Assembly: GCF_001895045.1 (NCBI RefSeq)
Contig: NZ_BDAM01000008.1
Coordinates: forward strand, 1-64,000
DNA length: 64,000 nucleotides
Source of the DNA: Rhodococcus coprophilus NBRC 100603
GTDB lineage: Bacteria > Actinomycetota > Actinomycetes > Mycobacteriales > Mycobacteriaceae
Direction of reading: 5' to 3'
Shown here: in pieces, positions 25,293 to 34,398 of the stretch
Layout: each line of letters begins with the position of its first letter
How positions within the stretch are numbered: position 1 is the first letter of the stretch
Position numbers and translations under genes: made by a program
Notes under the pieces: model-generated
Database searches by the model: none
What the model was told of the DNA's origin: nothing
Seen by the model: only the letters and a program-made list of their open reading frames with translations

Positions 25293-26627
25293 ATGCCGTG
25301 GAGCGGGTTCGCCGGGAGAGTGCTCGACCTGCACATCACCACGACGGCAGCAGTCGTGCTGTTCGCCGCCGCCGCGGTGGCGGGCCTGTTCGTTCTCGCC
25401 GCGCGCCGGAATCGTCGCTGGTTGCTCCTCGGTCCGGCCACGGCATCGGTGGTCACCGTGGCGGTGGTGGTACTCGCCGCAGTCGTGGTGGAGGTGGTGT
25501 GGCGGCCGTTCCCGGACCCACTGCCCAAAATCGTCTACGCCTGGTCGGGCGCGGCCGTCCTGGCACTCGCACTGCTGATCGGGCGCTTCGTCGTCCGGCG
25601 CCGCGACCGGTGGCGTCCACTGGTCGTCACCGGCCTTGTACTGGCTGCCGTCCTCGTGTGCATCTGCGCGGCGGGCGGAATCAACGCACAGTTCGACGCC
25701 TATCCGACGGTGCGCGCTGCGCTGGGTATCAGCGACTACCGGACCGTCCCGTTCGATGCGGCGCTGGCACCGCAACCGGAACCCGACGGGGGTGCACCGA
25801 ATCCCGGAAGCTGGTCTCCACCCGCCGATCTGCCGACCACCGGGGCCGTCACCGAAGCGGATGTTCCCGGTGCCGTCTCGGGGTTCTCCGCCCGCGCTGC
25901 GCGGATCTATCTTCCGCCCGCATATTTCGCCACCCCGCGGCCCGACCTGCCGGTACTCGTGCTCCTCGCCGGGCAGCCGGGGAGCACCGAAGACTGGCTC
26001 GTCGGCGGGAAACTGACCCGGACCATGGACGCCTACGCATCCGGCAACCGAGGCTTGGCGCCGGTCGTCGTGCTCGCCGACGGCACCGGCGGCCAATTCG
26101 CGAACCCGCTCTGCGTGGACTCCCACCTGGGCAACGCCGCAACGTATCTCGCCGTCGATGTGCCCGATTGGGTTCGCTCCCATCTGCAGGTGAACCCGGA
26201 TCCGCGAGCTTGGGCAGTGGGCGGCCTGTCCTACGGGGGCACGTGCGCGCTCCAACTCGCCGTCACCCGACCCGACGTGTATCCGACCTTCCTCGACCTG
26301 TCGGGACAGGCCGAGCCGACCCTCGGCGACAGGGAAACCACCATCCGCGACGTATTCGGTGGTGACGCCGAGGCGTTCGCGCGGAACAATCCCGCGGACC
26401 TGCTCGCGAAGAATCGGTATCCCGACTCCGCAGGTGCATTCGTGGTGGGCCGCGACGACACCGACTACCGCAGCGGTCTCGAGCAGCTGGCGGCGGCGGC
26501 GACGGCGGCCGGGATGGACGTCCACATCACCGAAGTGCCGGGCGCCCACGATTTCTCGGTGTGGTCGGCCGGTCTCGAGAAGGAGGTGCCGTGGCTCTGC
26601 CATCGACTCGGCCTCGACCCCTCCTGA
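25293..26627 (+). CDS. Membrane-anchored serine esterase (Ag85/esterase-D-like)
   Basis: 444 aa. Residues 1-130 form about four membrane helices (TTTAAVVLFAAAAVAGLFVL and others). After a linker comes an alpha/beta-hydrolase domain: IYLPPAYFATPRPDLPVLVL, LLAGQPGSTEDWL (oxyanion), nucleophile GGLSYGGTCALQLAV and a late VPGAHDFSVW (catalytic His). The catalytic domain probably faces outside the membrane. It overlaps the following MprF-like gene by 37 bases. In corynebacteria a hydrolase gene next to the lipid aminoacyltransferase removes the amino acid from the lipid; the same role is inferred here. Confidence 0.8.
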   Translation: MPWSGFAGRVLDLHITTTAAVVLFAAAAVAGLFVLAARRNRRWLLLGPATASVVTVAVVVLAAVVVEVVWRPFPDPLPKIVYAWSGAAVLALALLIGRFVVRRRDRWRPLVVTGLVLAAVLVCICAAGGINAQFDAYPTVRAALGISDYRTVPFDAALAPQPEPDGGAPNPGSWSPPADLPTTGAVTEADVPGAVSGFSARAARIYLPPAYFATPRPDLPVLVLLAGQPGSTEDWLVGGKLTRTMDAYASGNRGLAPVVVLADGTGGQFANPLCVDSHLGNAATYLAVDVPDWVRSHLQVNPDPRAWAVGGLSYGGTCALQLAVTRPDVYPTFLDLSGQAEPTLGDRETTIRDVFGGDAEAFARNNPADLLAKNRYPDSAGAFVVGRDDTDYRSGLEQLAAAATAAGMDVHITEVPGAHDFSVWSAGLEKEVPWLCHRLGLDPS

Positions 26628-29107
26628 AGAGTGTGGGCTCGGCTCTGAGCCAGGCGCCGGTGTCTCTCGCTCTGCTGGGTGTGATCTGGTCTCTCGCGGT
26701 GATCACCGGCTCTGTGACGAAAGGACCTTCACCCGAACTGGCTTCGCGGATCTCCGCCGGTGTACCCAGCCTCGGCGACGGTCGCGTGTGGACACTGTGG
26801 ACCTCGGGACTGTTCGCGTCGGGGCTCACCGAATACCTGCTGGCCGGCCTCTCCGTCCTCGTGATCGCGGCCCCCGTCGAATATCGAATCGGCAGCCGCC
26901 GTTTCGCGATCGCTGCATTCGTCTCACAGGGAGCGGGTACCGCACTGGCCGTAGCGGTGGCGTTGCTCGTGTCGCAGGTCTCCGGTTCGTGGGGTTCGGA
27001 ACTGCACACTCATCTCACCCAGGACCCACTTCCCTGGATCCTCGGTGCACTGCTCGCCGCGACCGCGGCGATGAACACTCTGTGGCGACGTCGGATCCGC
27101 ACCCTGGTGCTGGTGATTCTGGTGACGACCGTCCTGTTCGCCGGGCATCTGCAGGACCTCACCCGGTTGTCCGCCGCGGTAGCCGGTCTGTTGATCGGCC
27201 CCGTTCTCTTCGGGCGCGCCGTACGCAGCCCCGTGCTCGGCGGCACCATCCGAGAACGCCGCACACTCGTCGCGCTCGTCGTCGCTGCCGGCGTTCTCGG
27301 CCCGATCCTTGCCGCGTTCTCCCCACATGCCATCGGTCCACTGTCCGCACTACGCGAGTTGTTCGACCAGGTGCCCTACAGCCCCAGGGAACTGCTCGAC
27401 GTGTGTGCCGATCCGGCACTGTACGACGAATGCAGGAAGGGACAGCAAGCTCTGCGCCTGTCCGGGATCGGACCGGTGGTGATGAACCTGATGCCCTCGC
27501 TCCTGCTGCTCGTCGCGGCCGAAGGTCTGCGTCGCGGCCGGCGCGCCGCGTGGCTGTTGTCGATCTACGGGCATCTCGCGCTCGTTGCCGTCACGGCCGC
27601 GAGCGTGCTCGTACGGATCACCGAGCAGGACGAGGCACGGTCGATCCTGTACGGCATCCATCGCCACGGTTCGATCTACGGCGAATGGATTCCACTGCTT
27701 CCGTTGCTCGCCGTGCTCGCGCTGCTACTGGTCACGCGGCGATTGTTCGACGTACGCGCCCGACGCGGGACATACAGACGTGTATGGGCGGGGACGATCG
27801 CGGCGACGGTCGCCGCTCTGGTGATCTACCTGGTCGTGGGGACGGTTCTCTCGGACGGTTTCGACCGCGACCCCGGGATCGGGACGTTGTTGCGCGACGC
27901 CCCGAGGCGGTTGTTGCCCCCGGTCTATCTCCAACTCTTCGAACCACCCGTGATGCCACTGACCGCCGGGGCCACGCTGTTGTACGAGTGGATCGGCGTG
28001 GTCGTCTGGGCAACGTTCTGCCTGCTCGTACTCCGTAGTTTCCTCGCTCCCCCGGCAGGGCAGGATCTCGGCGGCGCGCACAAGGTCCGGGAGTTGCTGC
28101 ACTCTCCCGGCGGGGACTCGATGTCGTGGATGAGCACCTGGCCCGGAAACAGCTACTGGTTCACCGCCGACGGACGCCACGCCGTGGCCTATCGCGTGCA
28201 CTCCGGCGTCGCTCTGACCACGGGAGGCCCGATCGGTGACCACGCCTCCCTCGGCACGGCTGTCGACGAGTTCGCAGCCTATTGCCTCGGCAACGGGTGG
28301 ACTCCGTGTTTCTACTCCGTCGGCAAGGACATCGCCTCGATCGCGCACGAGCACGGCTGGGGCCACTTGCAGGTGGCGGAGGAAACCGTCGTCGATCTTC
28401 CCGACCTCGCCTTCAAAGGAAAGAAGTTCCAGGATGTGCGCACCGCGCTCAATCGTGCGCAAAAACAGGGAATCGAGGCGCAGTGGACGACGTTCACCGA
28501 GGCGCCGCTGTCGGTGAAAGAGCAGATCGTCGACATCTCCGAGGAGTGGGTCGCCGACAAGGGACTGCCGGAAATGGGGTTCACGCTCGGCGGACTGGCA
28601 GAACTCTCCGATCCGGAGGTCCGCCTGCTGCCGGCGATCGGGCCGGACGGACACGTCCACGCGGTGACGTCGTGGATGCCGGTCTACCGCGACGGCGCAC
28701 TCGTCGGCCTGACGCTGGACTTCATGCGTCGTCGCTCCGACGGGTTTCCGGTGGCGATCGAATTCCTCATCGCCTCGGCGGCGCTGCTCGCCCAGCAGGA
28801 AGGTATCGGTTTTCTCAGTCTGTCGGGAGCGCCGCTCGCGAACGCCGACGGCGGCGAATCCGGCGTCGACCGTGGGGCTCTCGACGCGCTGCTCGATCTG
28901 CTGGGGCGCACCCTCGAGCCCGTGTACGGCTTCCGCTCGCTGCTGGCCTTCAAGGCCAAGTTCCAGCCGCGGTACCGGCCCCTCTACATGGTGTTCCCCG
29001 ATGCCACCGCCCTGCCGTCCATCGGAATCGCCATCGGCCACGCGTATCTGCCGAACCTCTCGTTCGAGCAGAGCGGACGTTTGCTGTCCCGGCTACTGCG
29101 CCGCTGA
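26591..29107 (+). CDS. MprF-like tRNA-dependent lipid aminoacyltransferase (DUF2156)
   Basis: 838 aa. The first half (about 1-480) has many membrane helices, including a rhomboid-like stretch (LWTSGLFASGLTEYLLAGLS). The C-terminal half (about 500-820) is the soluble DUF2156/GNAT-like domain of phosphatidylglycerol lysyltransferases: WMSTWPGNSYWFTADGRHAV, PIGDHASLGTAVDEFAAYC, KFQDVRTALNRAQKQG, SLSGAPLANAD and LEPVYGFRSLLAFKAKFQPR. It transfers an amino acid from charged tRNA to a membrane lipid. Start is the GTG with AGGAGG 4 bases before it, inside the end of the esterase gene; the amino acid used is not predictable. Confidence 0.85.
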   Translation: MALPSTRPRPLLKSVGSALSQAPVSLALLGVIWSLAVITGSVTKGPSPELASRISAGVPSLGDGRVWTLWTSGLFASGLTEYLLAGLSVLVIAAPVEYRIGSRRFAIAAFVSQGAGTALAVAVALLVSQVSGSWGSELHTHLTQDPLPWILGALLAATAAMNTLWRRRIRTLVLVILVTTVLFAGHLQDLTRLSAAVAGLLIGPVLFGRAVRSPVLGGTIRERRTLVALVVAAGVLGPILAAFSPHAIGPLSALRELFDQVPYSPRELLDVCADPALYDECRKGQQALRLSGIGPVVMNLMPSLLLLVAAEGLRRGRRAAWLLSIYGHLALVAVTAASVLVRITEQDEARSILYGIHRHGSIYGEWIPLLPLLAVLALLLVTRRLFDVRARRGTYRRVWAGTIAATVAALVIYLVVGTVLSDGFDRDPGIGTLLRDAPRRLLPPVYLQLFEPPVMPLTAGATLLYEWIGVVVWATFCLLVLRSFLAPPAGQDLGGAHKVRELLHSPGGDSMSWMSTWPGNSYWFTADGRHAVAYRVHSGVALTTGGPIGDHASLGTAVDEFAAYCLGNGWTPCFYSVGKDIASIAHEHGWGHLQVAEETVVDLPDLAFKGKKFQDVRTALNRAQKQGIEAQWTTFTEAPLSVKEQIVDISEEWVADKGLPEMGFTLGGLAELSDPEVRLLPAIGPDGHVHAVTSWMPVYRDGALVGLTLDFMRRRSDGFPVAIEFLIASAALLAQQEGIGFLSLSGAPLANADGGESGVDRGALDALLDLLGRTLEPVYGFRSLLAFKAKFQPRYRPLYMVFPDATALPSIGIAIGHAYLPNLSFEQSGRLLSRLLRR

Positions 29108-29237
29108 CCTCGCGTCACCGGCACTTGCCCCTGAATCGGTTGCGCCGCAGGCCCGGACCCCCTCCAGGCAAGCGGTTTGCGCGCGGGTCGGTGTCATGTC
29201 GCACACACGGTGCCGTGTCCCGGGCTAGGCTCGCGCC

Positions 29238-31523
29238 ATGGATACAGGCGTCGACCGATCGCCGAGCCTGCCCCGAGGCGCAAGTCTGATCGCACTGCTG
29301 GGCATCCTGCTCATCGGCTTCGCCGCCGCAGTAATCCCGTCTCCTCCCGCACCACTCGATTCCGACGCTCCCGCCGACGTATTCAGCGCCGGACGCGCCG
29401 CCGCCCACATCGACACGATCGCTGCGACGCCACGTGTTCCGGGCACCCCGGAGCACACCGCCGCCCGCGACTACCTCGTCTCGACCCTCCAGGAACTCGG
29501 TTGGCGCACATCGGTGCAGTCCGGCGTCGGATGGACCACGAGCGACGATCCGCCCGGACAGCGCGGAGCCCGGGTCGGAAACATCGTCGCGATGATCCCC
29601 GGTTCCGATCCGACGGGAACCGTTGTGCTGGCGGCGCATTACGACACGGTGGTCGGGTCGCCCGGGGCAGGTGACGACGGGATCGGTGTGAGCACCGCGC
29701 TGGAAACGGCCAGAGCTCTCGGCGCCGGACCCACGCCGCGCAACGACATCATGGTGCTGATCACCGACGGTGAGGAGAACGGGCTGCTCGGTTCTCAGGT
29801 GTTCACCCGGTCGCGTTCGCCGGCACTCGGCCCGACGGTCGTACTCAACCACGAGGCCCGAGGCAACACGGGGACCCCCACGACGTTCCGGATGACCTCC
29901 CCGAACGGCGAGTTGCTCGACGTACTCACCCGGTCTCCTTGGGCGGAGGCCGATTCACTCACCCAACTGGCATTCGAGGCGCTTCCGAACGACACCGACT
30001 TCCGCAACTTCACCGCCGCGGACTTCTCCGGGTTCGACACCGCGATCGCGGCGGGTTCCGCGTACTACCACAGCCCGCTCGACACCCCGGACCGACTGAG
30101 CCGGCAGTCGCTCCAGCAGATGGGCGAGACTTCCCTGTCCACCGCCCGGATTCTCGCGGACACGGACCTGGTGACGCTCGACGACGCAGGCAACGAAGTC
30201 GTCTCGCTGGTGCCCTGGGGCTTGATCCACTATCCACGCTGGGTGGAGATCGCCGGTGCGATCCTCCTCGCGCTCGGGGTCGCCGTTCTGGTGGTCGCAC
30301 GGGTCCGTCGCCGCGAAGCGACGCCCGGCCGGATTCTCGCGACAGGCGCGCTCGCATTCGTAGCAGCAATAGCTGCGGCCGGTGTCGCCTGGCTCCCGTG
30401 GTGGCTGGCGCAGCAGGTGTCGCCGGGGATGGCGTCAGCTGTTGCCGAGGAGCCCTACCGCCCCATACCGTTCCAGGTCGCGGCTGTCCTTGCGGCACTG
30501 GGAGTTCTCGTCGTGCTCTATGTCGCGCTGCGCCGACGCGTGCCCGGGCCCGCGCTCATCTGCGGGTTCTTCGTCACCGTCGCCGTGCTCGCGCTGCTGG
30601 GAACACCTTTTCCCGGGGTAGCGTCGACGCTGGTGATGCCCGTCCTTCCCACCGTGGTGGCCGTGCTCGTCACGCTTGCCCTGCCCGCCGGGGCTGCCGG
30701 CCGGCGTCTCGCCGTGCTCACGGTCGGCGCGCTTCCCGGAGCAGTGCTCAGCATTCGTGGGGCACTCCTGTCGTTCGATGCGGGACTTGTTGCAGGAGCG
30801 CCGGCTGCCGGCATATTCGTGGCGATCACGTTCGTTGCTACGTCGCCGCTCTGGGAGCCCGTACTGCGTTCGACGACTGTCCGATTGTCTGCGGCCACGG
30901 CCGTGGTTCTCGTCGCGGTGTGCACGACGGCGGCCGGTTTCGTCAATCGGGACGGAGCGACGGACCCCCGTCAGGAATACCTCTGGTACGCCCTCGACAC
31001 CGACGGCGGCAGCGCGACCTGGGCGTCGCCGGACGCACCTCGCTCCACGTGGAGCAAGGCCCTGCTTTCCGCGCCCGCGTCGCCGCTCCCGGAACTGTTC
31101 CCGTGGCGCGGGGACCAGCGGTTGTCGCAAGGTCCGGCGCCCGTGGCCGATCTGGTCCCGCCCGACATCGAGGTTCTCGAAGACAGGAGCGCGGGCGGGG
31201 CACGACAACTGCGCCTTCGCTTGTCGTCACCCCGAGGGGCTCCCGCCGTGGGCTTGTGGATCGACGACACGACGGCAACCGTGCACGGCGCGACCGTCGA
31301 CGGTCAGCGAGCCGAACCGTCCTCCGACTTCGGGTTCATGTTCTGGGCGCCGGGACCGAACGGCATCGAGGTCACGCTCACCCTGGGTGTCCTCGCCGAC
31401 CGGCTCGGTGTCCGCGTCGCCGATCGTTCCGGCGACCTGTCGGTGGTTCCCGGCTACCAGCCGCCGACGGATCGGGTGGTGGTGCAACCTGTCGTCGTTG
31501 TCACGCGCTCCCTCGAGATCTGA
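29238..31523 (+). CDS. Membrane M28-family zinc aminopeptidase
   Basis: 761 aa. One N-terminal membrane helix precedes an M28 peptidase domain (about 45-310) with zinc ligands in VVLAAHYDTVVGSPGAGDD, VLITDGEENGLLG and the later AAGSAYYHSPLDTPDRLS. About eight membrane helices (residues 330-570) and a C-terminal extracytoplasmic beta-rich domain follow (VADLVPPDIEVLED, APAVGLWIDDTTATVHGA). This layout resembles eukaryotic Fxna/ERMP1-type membrane M28 proteins. The peptidase domain should lie outside the cell. Start follows a 130-base gap after the MprF-like gene. Confidence 0.85.
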   Translation: MDTGVDRSPSLPRGASLIALLGILLIGFAAAVIPSPPAPLDSDAPADVFSAGRAAAHIDTIAATPRVPGTPEHTAARDYLVSTLQELGWRTSVQSGVGWTTSDDPPGQRGARVGNIVAMIPGSDPTGTVVLAAHYDTVVGSPGAGDDGIGVSTALETARALGAGPTPRNDIMVLITDGEENGLLGSQVFTRSRSPALGPTVVLNHEARGNTGTPTTFRMTSPNGELLDVLTRSPWAEADSLTQLAFEALPNDTDFRNFTAADFSGFDTAIAAGSAYYHSPLDTPDRLSRQSLQQMGETSLSTARILADTDLVTLDDAGNEVVSLVPWGLIHYPRWVEIAGAILLALGVAVLVVARVRRREATPGRILATGALAFVAAIAAAGVAWLPWWLAQQVSPGMASAVAEEPYRPIPFQVAAVLAALGVLVVLYVALRRRVPGPALICGFFVTVAVLALLGTPFPGVASTLVMPVLPTVVAVLVTLALPAGAAGRRLAVLTVGALPGAVLSIRGALLSFDAGLVAGAPAAGIFVAITFVATSPLWEPVLRSTTVRLSAATAVVLVAVCTTAAGFVNRDGATDPRQEYLWYALDTDGGSATWASPDAPRSTWSKALLSAPASPLPELFPWRGDQRLSQGPAPVADLVPPDIEVLEDRSAGGARQLRLRLSSPRGAPAVGLWIDDTTATVHGATVDGQRAEPSSDFGFMFWAPGPNGIEVTLTLGVLADRLGVRVADRSGDLSVVPGYQPPTDRVVVQPVVVVTRSLEI

Positions 31524-31556
31524 GCGCGGCGCCGGTCGGTTACACGGCCGCGATCG

Positions 31557-31601
31557 ATCCCACGCTGATCAATCCCACGCTGGTCAATCCCACGCTGGTC
31601 A
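31557..31601. repeat. Three 15-bp tandem repeats overlapping gene end
   Basis: Unit ATCCCACGCTGGTCA repeated three times end to end (first copy has one A/G change), with a partial fourth to about 31608. It spans the stop codon of the GCS2 ligase gene (minus strand) and the gap to the M28 gene. Read on the minus strand each unit carries TGGGATTGA, reproducing a Trp-Asp-stop ending. Confidence 0.85.
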
Positions 31602-33107
31602 GTCCCACTGATGAACGGGATTGCCCTGCAACATGTTCGCCAGGTAGTCGCTCATCATTCCCCGGAGCGCGGTACGCCGGTCTTCTCCCGCGGCTTCGCG
31701 CCCGGCCACCTGTTCGCGCTGCCACGCCGCGCCGGTGCGCCGATTGATGCAACGTCCCTCGATGATCCCGAGATACCGGTCGCGGGCTTTCGACGACAGG
31801 CCGAACGTCTCGAGGCCCTTGTCCGCCAGCGGAAGCAGGCATCGCAGGACGAGTTCGTCGGAACCCACCCAGCCGATCTTCGGCCAGTACAGCCTGGCGT
31901 CGAGCCCGAACTTCGCGCCGAGGACCAGGTTCTTCTCTGCCGCGTCGAAACTCATCTCGCGCCACAGCGGCTCGTCGGCGTCGACGAGCGCGCGCAGGGC
32001 GCCGTAGTAGAACGCGGCGTTCGCCATCGTGTCGAGCACCGTGGGTCCGGCAGGCAGCACGCGGTTCTCGATGCGCAAGTGCGCCTGCCCGTCGCTGATG
32101 TCGTACACCGGACGGTTCCAGCGATAGATCGTGCCGTTGTGCATCTGCAGTTCCCGCAGTTCGGGAATCAGGCCGGCGTCGAGTTCGGTCATCGGATCCG
32201 AATCGCTCACCTCGGGCAGCAGGGCTGTGAAGTAGCGGGAGTTCTCCTCGAAGAGGTCGAGGGGAGATTCGATCCAGCGCTCACCGAACCACACTCGCGG
32301 CCGCACGCCCTGGTTCTTCAACTCGAACGGGCGAGTGTCGGTGGCCTGCGCGAACAACGGGATCCGGCTCTCGTGCCACAGAGACTTGCCCGCGAAGAAC
32401 GGCGAGTTGGCTCCGAGCGCAACCTGGACGCCAGCGAGACACTGCGCCGCATTCCAGTGCGGTGCGAAGTCCTCGGGCGCGACCCGCAGATGCAACTGCA
32501 ACGAGGTGCATGCCGCCTCCGGGACGACCGAATTCATGTCCTCGCGAAGAGATTCCACTTCGTCGGTCCCCGGAAGCGGTACGCCGTCCAGGTCCAGTTC
32601 GAGGTCTTCTCCGCGTGCCGCGAAGATCTGCTCGTTGAGAGCCTCGTAGCGCGGATTGGCGGTGATGCGGTCTCGTCCGAGGTGGTCGAGTTCGAGAGTG
32701 GGGAGCATCCCGATCATCACGAGCTGGGCATTGTGCCGGTGCATCCGGTCGGCGGCCCGCCGCAACGAAGACCGGAGAGACTCTTCGAGTTCGAGGGTGG
32801 CGTCACCGTTCAGCGGTCCCGGCTCGACATTCATCTCGACGTTGAACTGGCCGAGTTCGGTCTGGAAGACGGCGTGATCGTCGATCGCCTGCAGCACCTC
32901 GATATTCGACATCGCGGGAGCCATGTCGTCCTGAACGAGGTTGAACTCGATCTCCATGCCGAGTTGTGGTTCCGGCGACGAGTGCACGTCCACGAATATG
33001 TCGTCGCGCAGCATCCGCTCGAGCGCGCCGATGCAGTCGCGTACCTTGCGGCGGAACGCTCGCCGGTCCGCGCCGGTGAACGAACGTGCCGAAATCTCGG
33101 TACCCAT
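31599..33107 (-). CDS. GCS2-family glutamate-cysteine ligase-like protein
   Basis: 502 aa ATP-dependent carboxylate-amine ligase fold. GCS2 features: LGMEIEFNLV (Glu metal ligands), QTELGQFNVEMNVEPGPL, LVMIGMLPTLELDHLG, ACTSLQLHLRVAPEDF, NSPFFAGKSLWHESRIPLF and AHLRIENRVLPAGPT. Family members make gamma-glutamylcysteine or related amides (EgtA is one). There are no ergothioneine genes beside it, so the product is open. Start ATG at MGTEISARSF. The end, QWD-stop, is copied by the 15-bp tandem repeats that follow. Confidence 0.85.
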   Translation of the reverse strand: MGTEISARSFTGADRRAFRRKVRDCIGALERMLRDDIFVDVHSSPEPQLGMEIEFNLVQDDMAPAMSNIEVLQAIDDHAVFQTELGQFNVEMNVEPGPLNGDATLELEESLRSSLRRAADRMHRHNAQLVMIGMLPTLELDHLGRDRITANPRYEALNEQIFAARGEDLELDLDGVPLPGTDEVESLREDMNSVVPEAACTSLQLHLRVAPEDFAPHWNAAQCLAGVQVALGANSPFFAGKSLWHESRIPLFAQATDTRPFELKNQGVRPRVWFGERWIESPLDLFEENSRYFTALLPEVSDSDPMTELDAGLIPELRELQMHNGTIYRWNRPVYDISDGQAHLRIENRVLPAGPTVLDTMANAAFYYGALRALVDADEPLWREMSFDAAEKNLVLGAKFGLDARLYWPKIGWVGSDELVLRCLLPLADKGLETFGLSSKARDRYLGIIEGRCINRRTGAAWQREQVAGREAAGEDRRTALRGMMSDYLANMLQGNPVHQWD

Positions 33108-33182
33108 GGAACCCCCGGTCGCGCCGACGTCTGTCTCGGGACAAGCCTAACGCTCGGACGGCAGCCCGCAGGAATCGAGCGA

Positions 33183-34004
33183 TCAGACCGCGCGGAAGTT
33201 GTCCCAGTCGGCGACGACACCGCGGTTGCTGAGCCACGCGTTGGGGTCGACCTTCGCGCCGTCCTGATCCCAGACCTCGAAGTGGAGGTGCGGACCGGTG
33301 GACCAGCCGAGGTTGCCGACGGTCGCGATCTGCTGTCCGGCGGCGACACGCTCACCGGGAGAAACCTGGTAGGTGTCGACGTGACCGTAGACGGCGGTGG
33401 TGCCGTCGTCGTTGAGCACGCGCACCCACTGTCCGTATCCGGAGGCCGCACCGGCGTCGAGCACGGTGCCGTCGGATGCGGAGGAGATCGGGGTGCCGAT
33501 CGGCGCGGCGACGTCGATGCCGCCGTGGTGGGCGCCCCAGCGAGCGCCGAAATCGGAGGTGAGCGTGCCGGAGACGGGCTGCACGGTGCTCGGCTTGATC
33601 GGGTTCAGACTGTCCAGCCAGTTGCTTCCGCTGGCGAACTGGTCGACAAGCTGGGTGATCTCGGCCGGAAGCGGCGGCGCGTCCTGCGTGGTCACACCGG
33701 GAATCTCGACACCTGCGGGCAGCAGACCTTCGGGCAGCTCGAACGGCAGGGTGCCGGTGGTCGGCGCCTCGGTGTGGGCCGGAGCCTCGTGACCGGGATG
33801 CGCGGCGGCGGTGCCCGCGGTGAACTGGGCGCCGACGGCGAAGAATGCGCCGGTGGCTGCGGCCACGGTCGCGGCCTTCACCGGAGCGGACGTACCGGTG
33901 GGCTCGACGCGGTGACGACCCTTACCGGAGCCGGACGGGGCAAAGGAGAAGTCGATTTCGAAAGCAGATTCTTCACGTGCGAGCTGGTGCCGTCCCACAG
34001 TCAT
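33183..34004 (-). CDS. Secreted M23 peptidoglycan endopeptidase
   Basis: 273 aa. An N-terminal basic segment and a hydrophobic stretch (APVKAATVAAATGAFFAVGA) act as signal or anchor. A Pro/Ala/His-rich linker is followed by the LytM/M23 domain from about residue 155: VSGTLTSDFGARWGAHHGGIDVA (H...D zinc ligands), then ASGYGQWVRVLNDDG, AVYGHVDTYQVSPGERV and GWSTGPHLHFEVWDQDG (HxH). The zinc set is complete, so it should cut cell-wall peptide bridges. Start is the ATG of MTVGRHQLAREE; earlier in-frame codons reach into the leader hairpin. Confidence 0.9.
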   Translation of the reverse strand: MTVGRHQLAREESAFEIDFSFAPSGSGKGRHRVEPTGTSAPVKAATVAAATGAFFAVGAQFTAGTAAAHPGHEAPAHTEAPTTGTLPFELPEGLLPAGVEIPGVTTQDAPPLPAEITQLVDQFASGSNWLDSLNPIKPSTVQPVSGTLTSDFGARWGAHHGGIDVAAPIGTPISSASDGTVLDAGAASGYGQWVRVLNDDGTTAVYGHVDTYQVSPGERVAAGQQIATVGNLGWSTGPHLHFEVWDQDGAKVDPNAWLSNRGVVADWDNFRAV

Positions 34005-34033
34005 TTTCCCGTTCGTCGTCCCGATTTCGAGCT

Positions 34034-34048
34034 GGACCAAAGTGGTCC
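34034..34048. promoter_or_regulatory. Perfect inverted repeat upstream of M23 peptidase
   Basis: GGACCA-AAG-TGGTCC, 6-bp arms, 30 bases before the peptidase start. Just upstream (minus strand) is an AT-rich promoter-like stretch with GTTTTGTTACC. It could be an operator or a leader hairpin. The remaining bases to the tRNA at 34245 hold no gene that I can support. Confidence 0.4.
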
Positions 34049-34244
34049 GGCCGCTCCTGGCGACCCAAGGTAACAAAACGATATAGAGATGCGCCAGCGT
34101 GACCTTCGCTTTATCTCAGGGTGCGGGACGACAACCCGATCCGGTCGCGCAGAACCGGGCGGCAACCCGTTCGCTTCGCCGCCGGGACCTGCCGCCCGCT
34201 ACACTCACAGCGCGCCATGATCCGGTCCGCCGCCTCTCGCGCGC

Positions 34245-34317
34245 GCCCTCGTAGCTCAGGGGATAGAGCACCGCTCTCCTAAAGCGGGTGTCGCAGGTTC
34301 GAATCCTGCCGGGGGCA
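34245..34317 (+). tRNA. tRNA-Arg (anticodon CCT)
   Basis: 73-nt cloverleaf: acceptor GCCCTCG pairs with CGGGGGC plus discriminator A, D-loop AGCTCAGGGGATAGAGC, anticodon stem-loop CCGCTCTCCTAAAGCGG with CCT anticodon in loop CTCCTAA, and T-arm GCAGGTTCGAATCCTGC. CCA is not encoded. It reads AGG codons, which are rare in this GC-rich DNA. Confidence 0.96.
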
Positions 34318-34322
34318 CAGAA

Positions 34323-34384
34323 AAGCGATCCGTCGCCGGCCCGCCCCCCTTCGCGAGAGGGTCCGGACCGGCGACGGATCGCTT
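34323..34384. terminator. Long perfect-stem bidirectional terminator
   Basis: 17-bp perfect stem (AAGCGATCCGTCGCCGG with its complement) enclosing a 28-base GC-rich loop. It begins 5 bases after the tRNA-Arg and ends 15 bases before the stop of the convergent dehydrogenase gene, so it can end transcription from both sides. The arms end in A and T runs as in an intrinsic terminator. Confidence 0.8.
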
Positions 34385-34398
34385 CGTACGGTGAGCCG

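Noticed and set aside
24203-26365. Long open frames of 700+ codons on both strands over the permease, esterase and MprF-like genes
   Set aside because: They are Arg-rich shadow frames of high-GC coding DNA with no domains, no ribosome sites and no sensible start. The recognised proteins occupy the other frames.
34005-34244. Possible c-di-AMP (ydaO) riboswitch before the M23 peptidase
   Set aside because: Such elements often precede cell-wall hydrolases in actinobacteria, but I could not find the conserved motifs on the minus strand; only a simple inverted repeat is present.
34245-34317. tRNA-Arg as the integration site of a genomic island
   Set aside because: No integrase, no second copy of the tRNA 3' end and no compositional break is visible around it. 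A terminator and ordinary genes follow.
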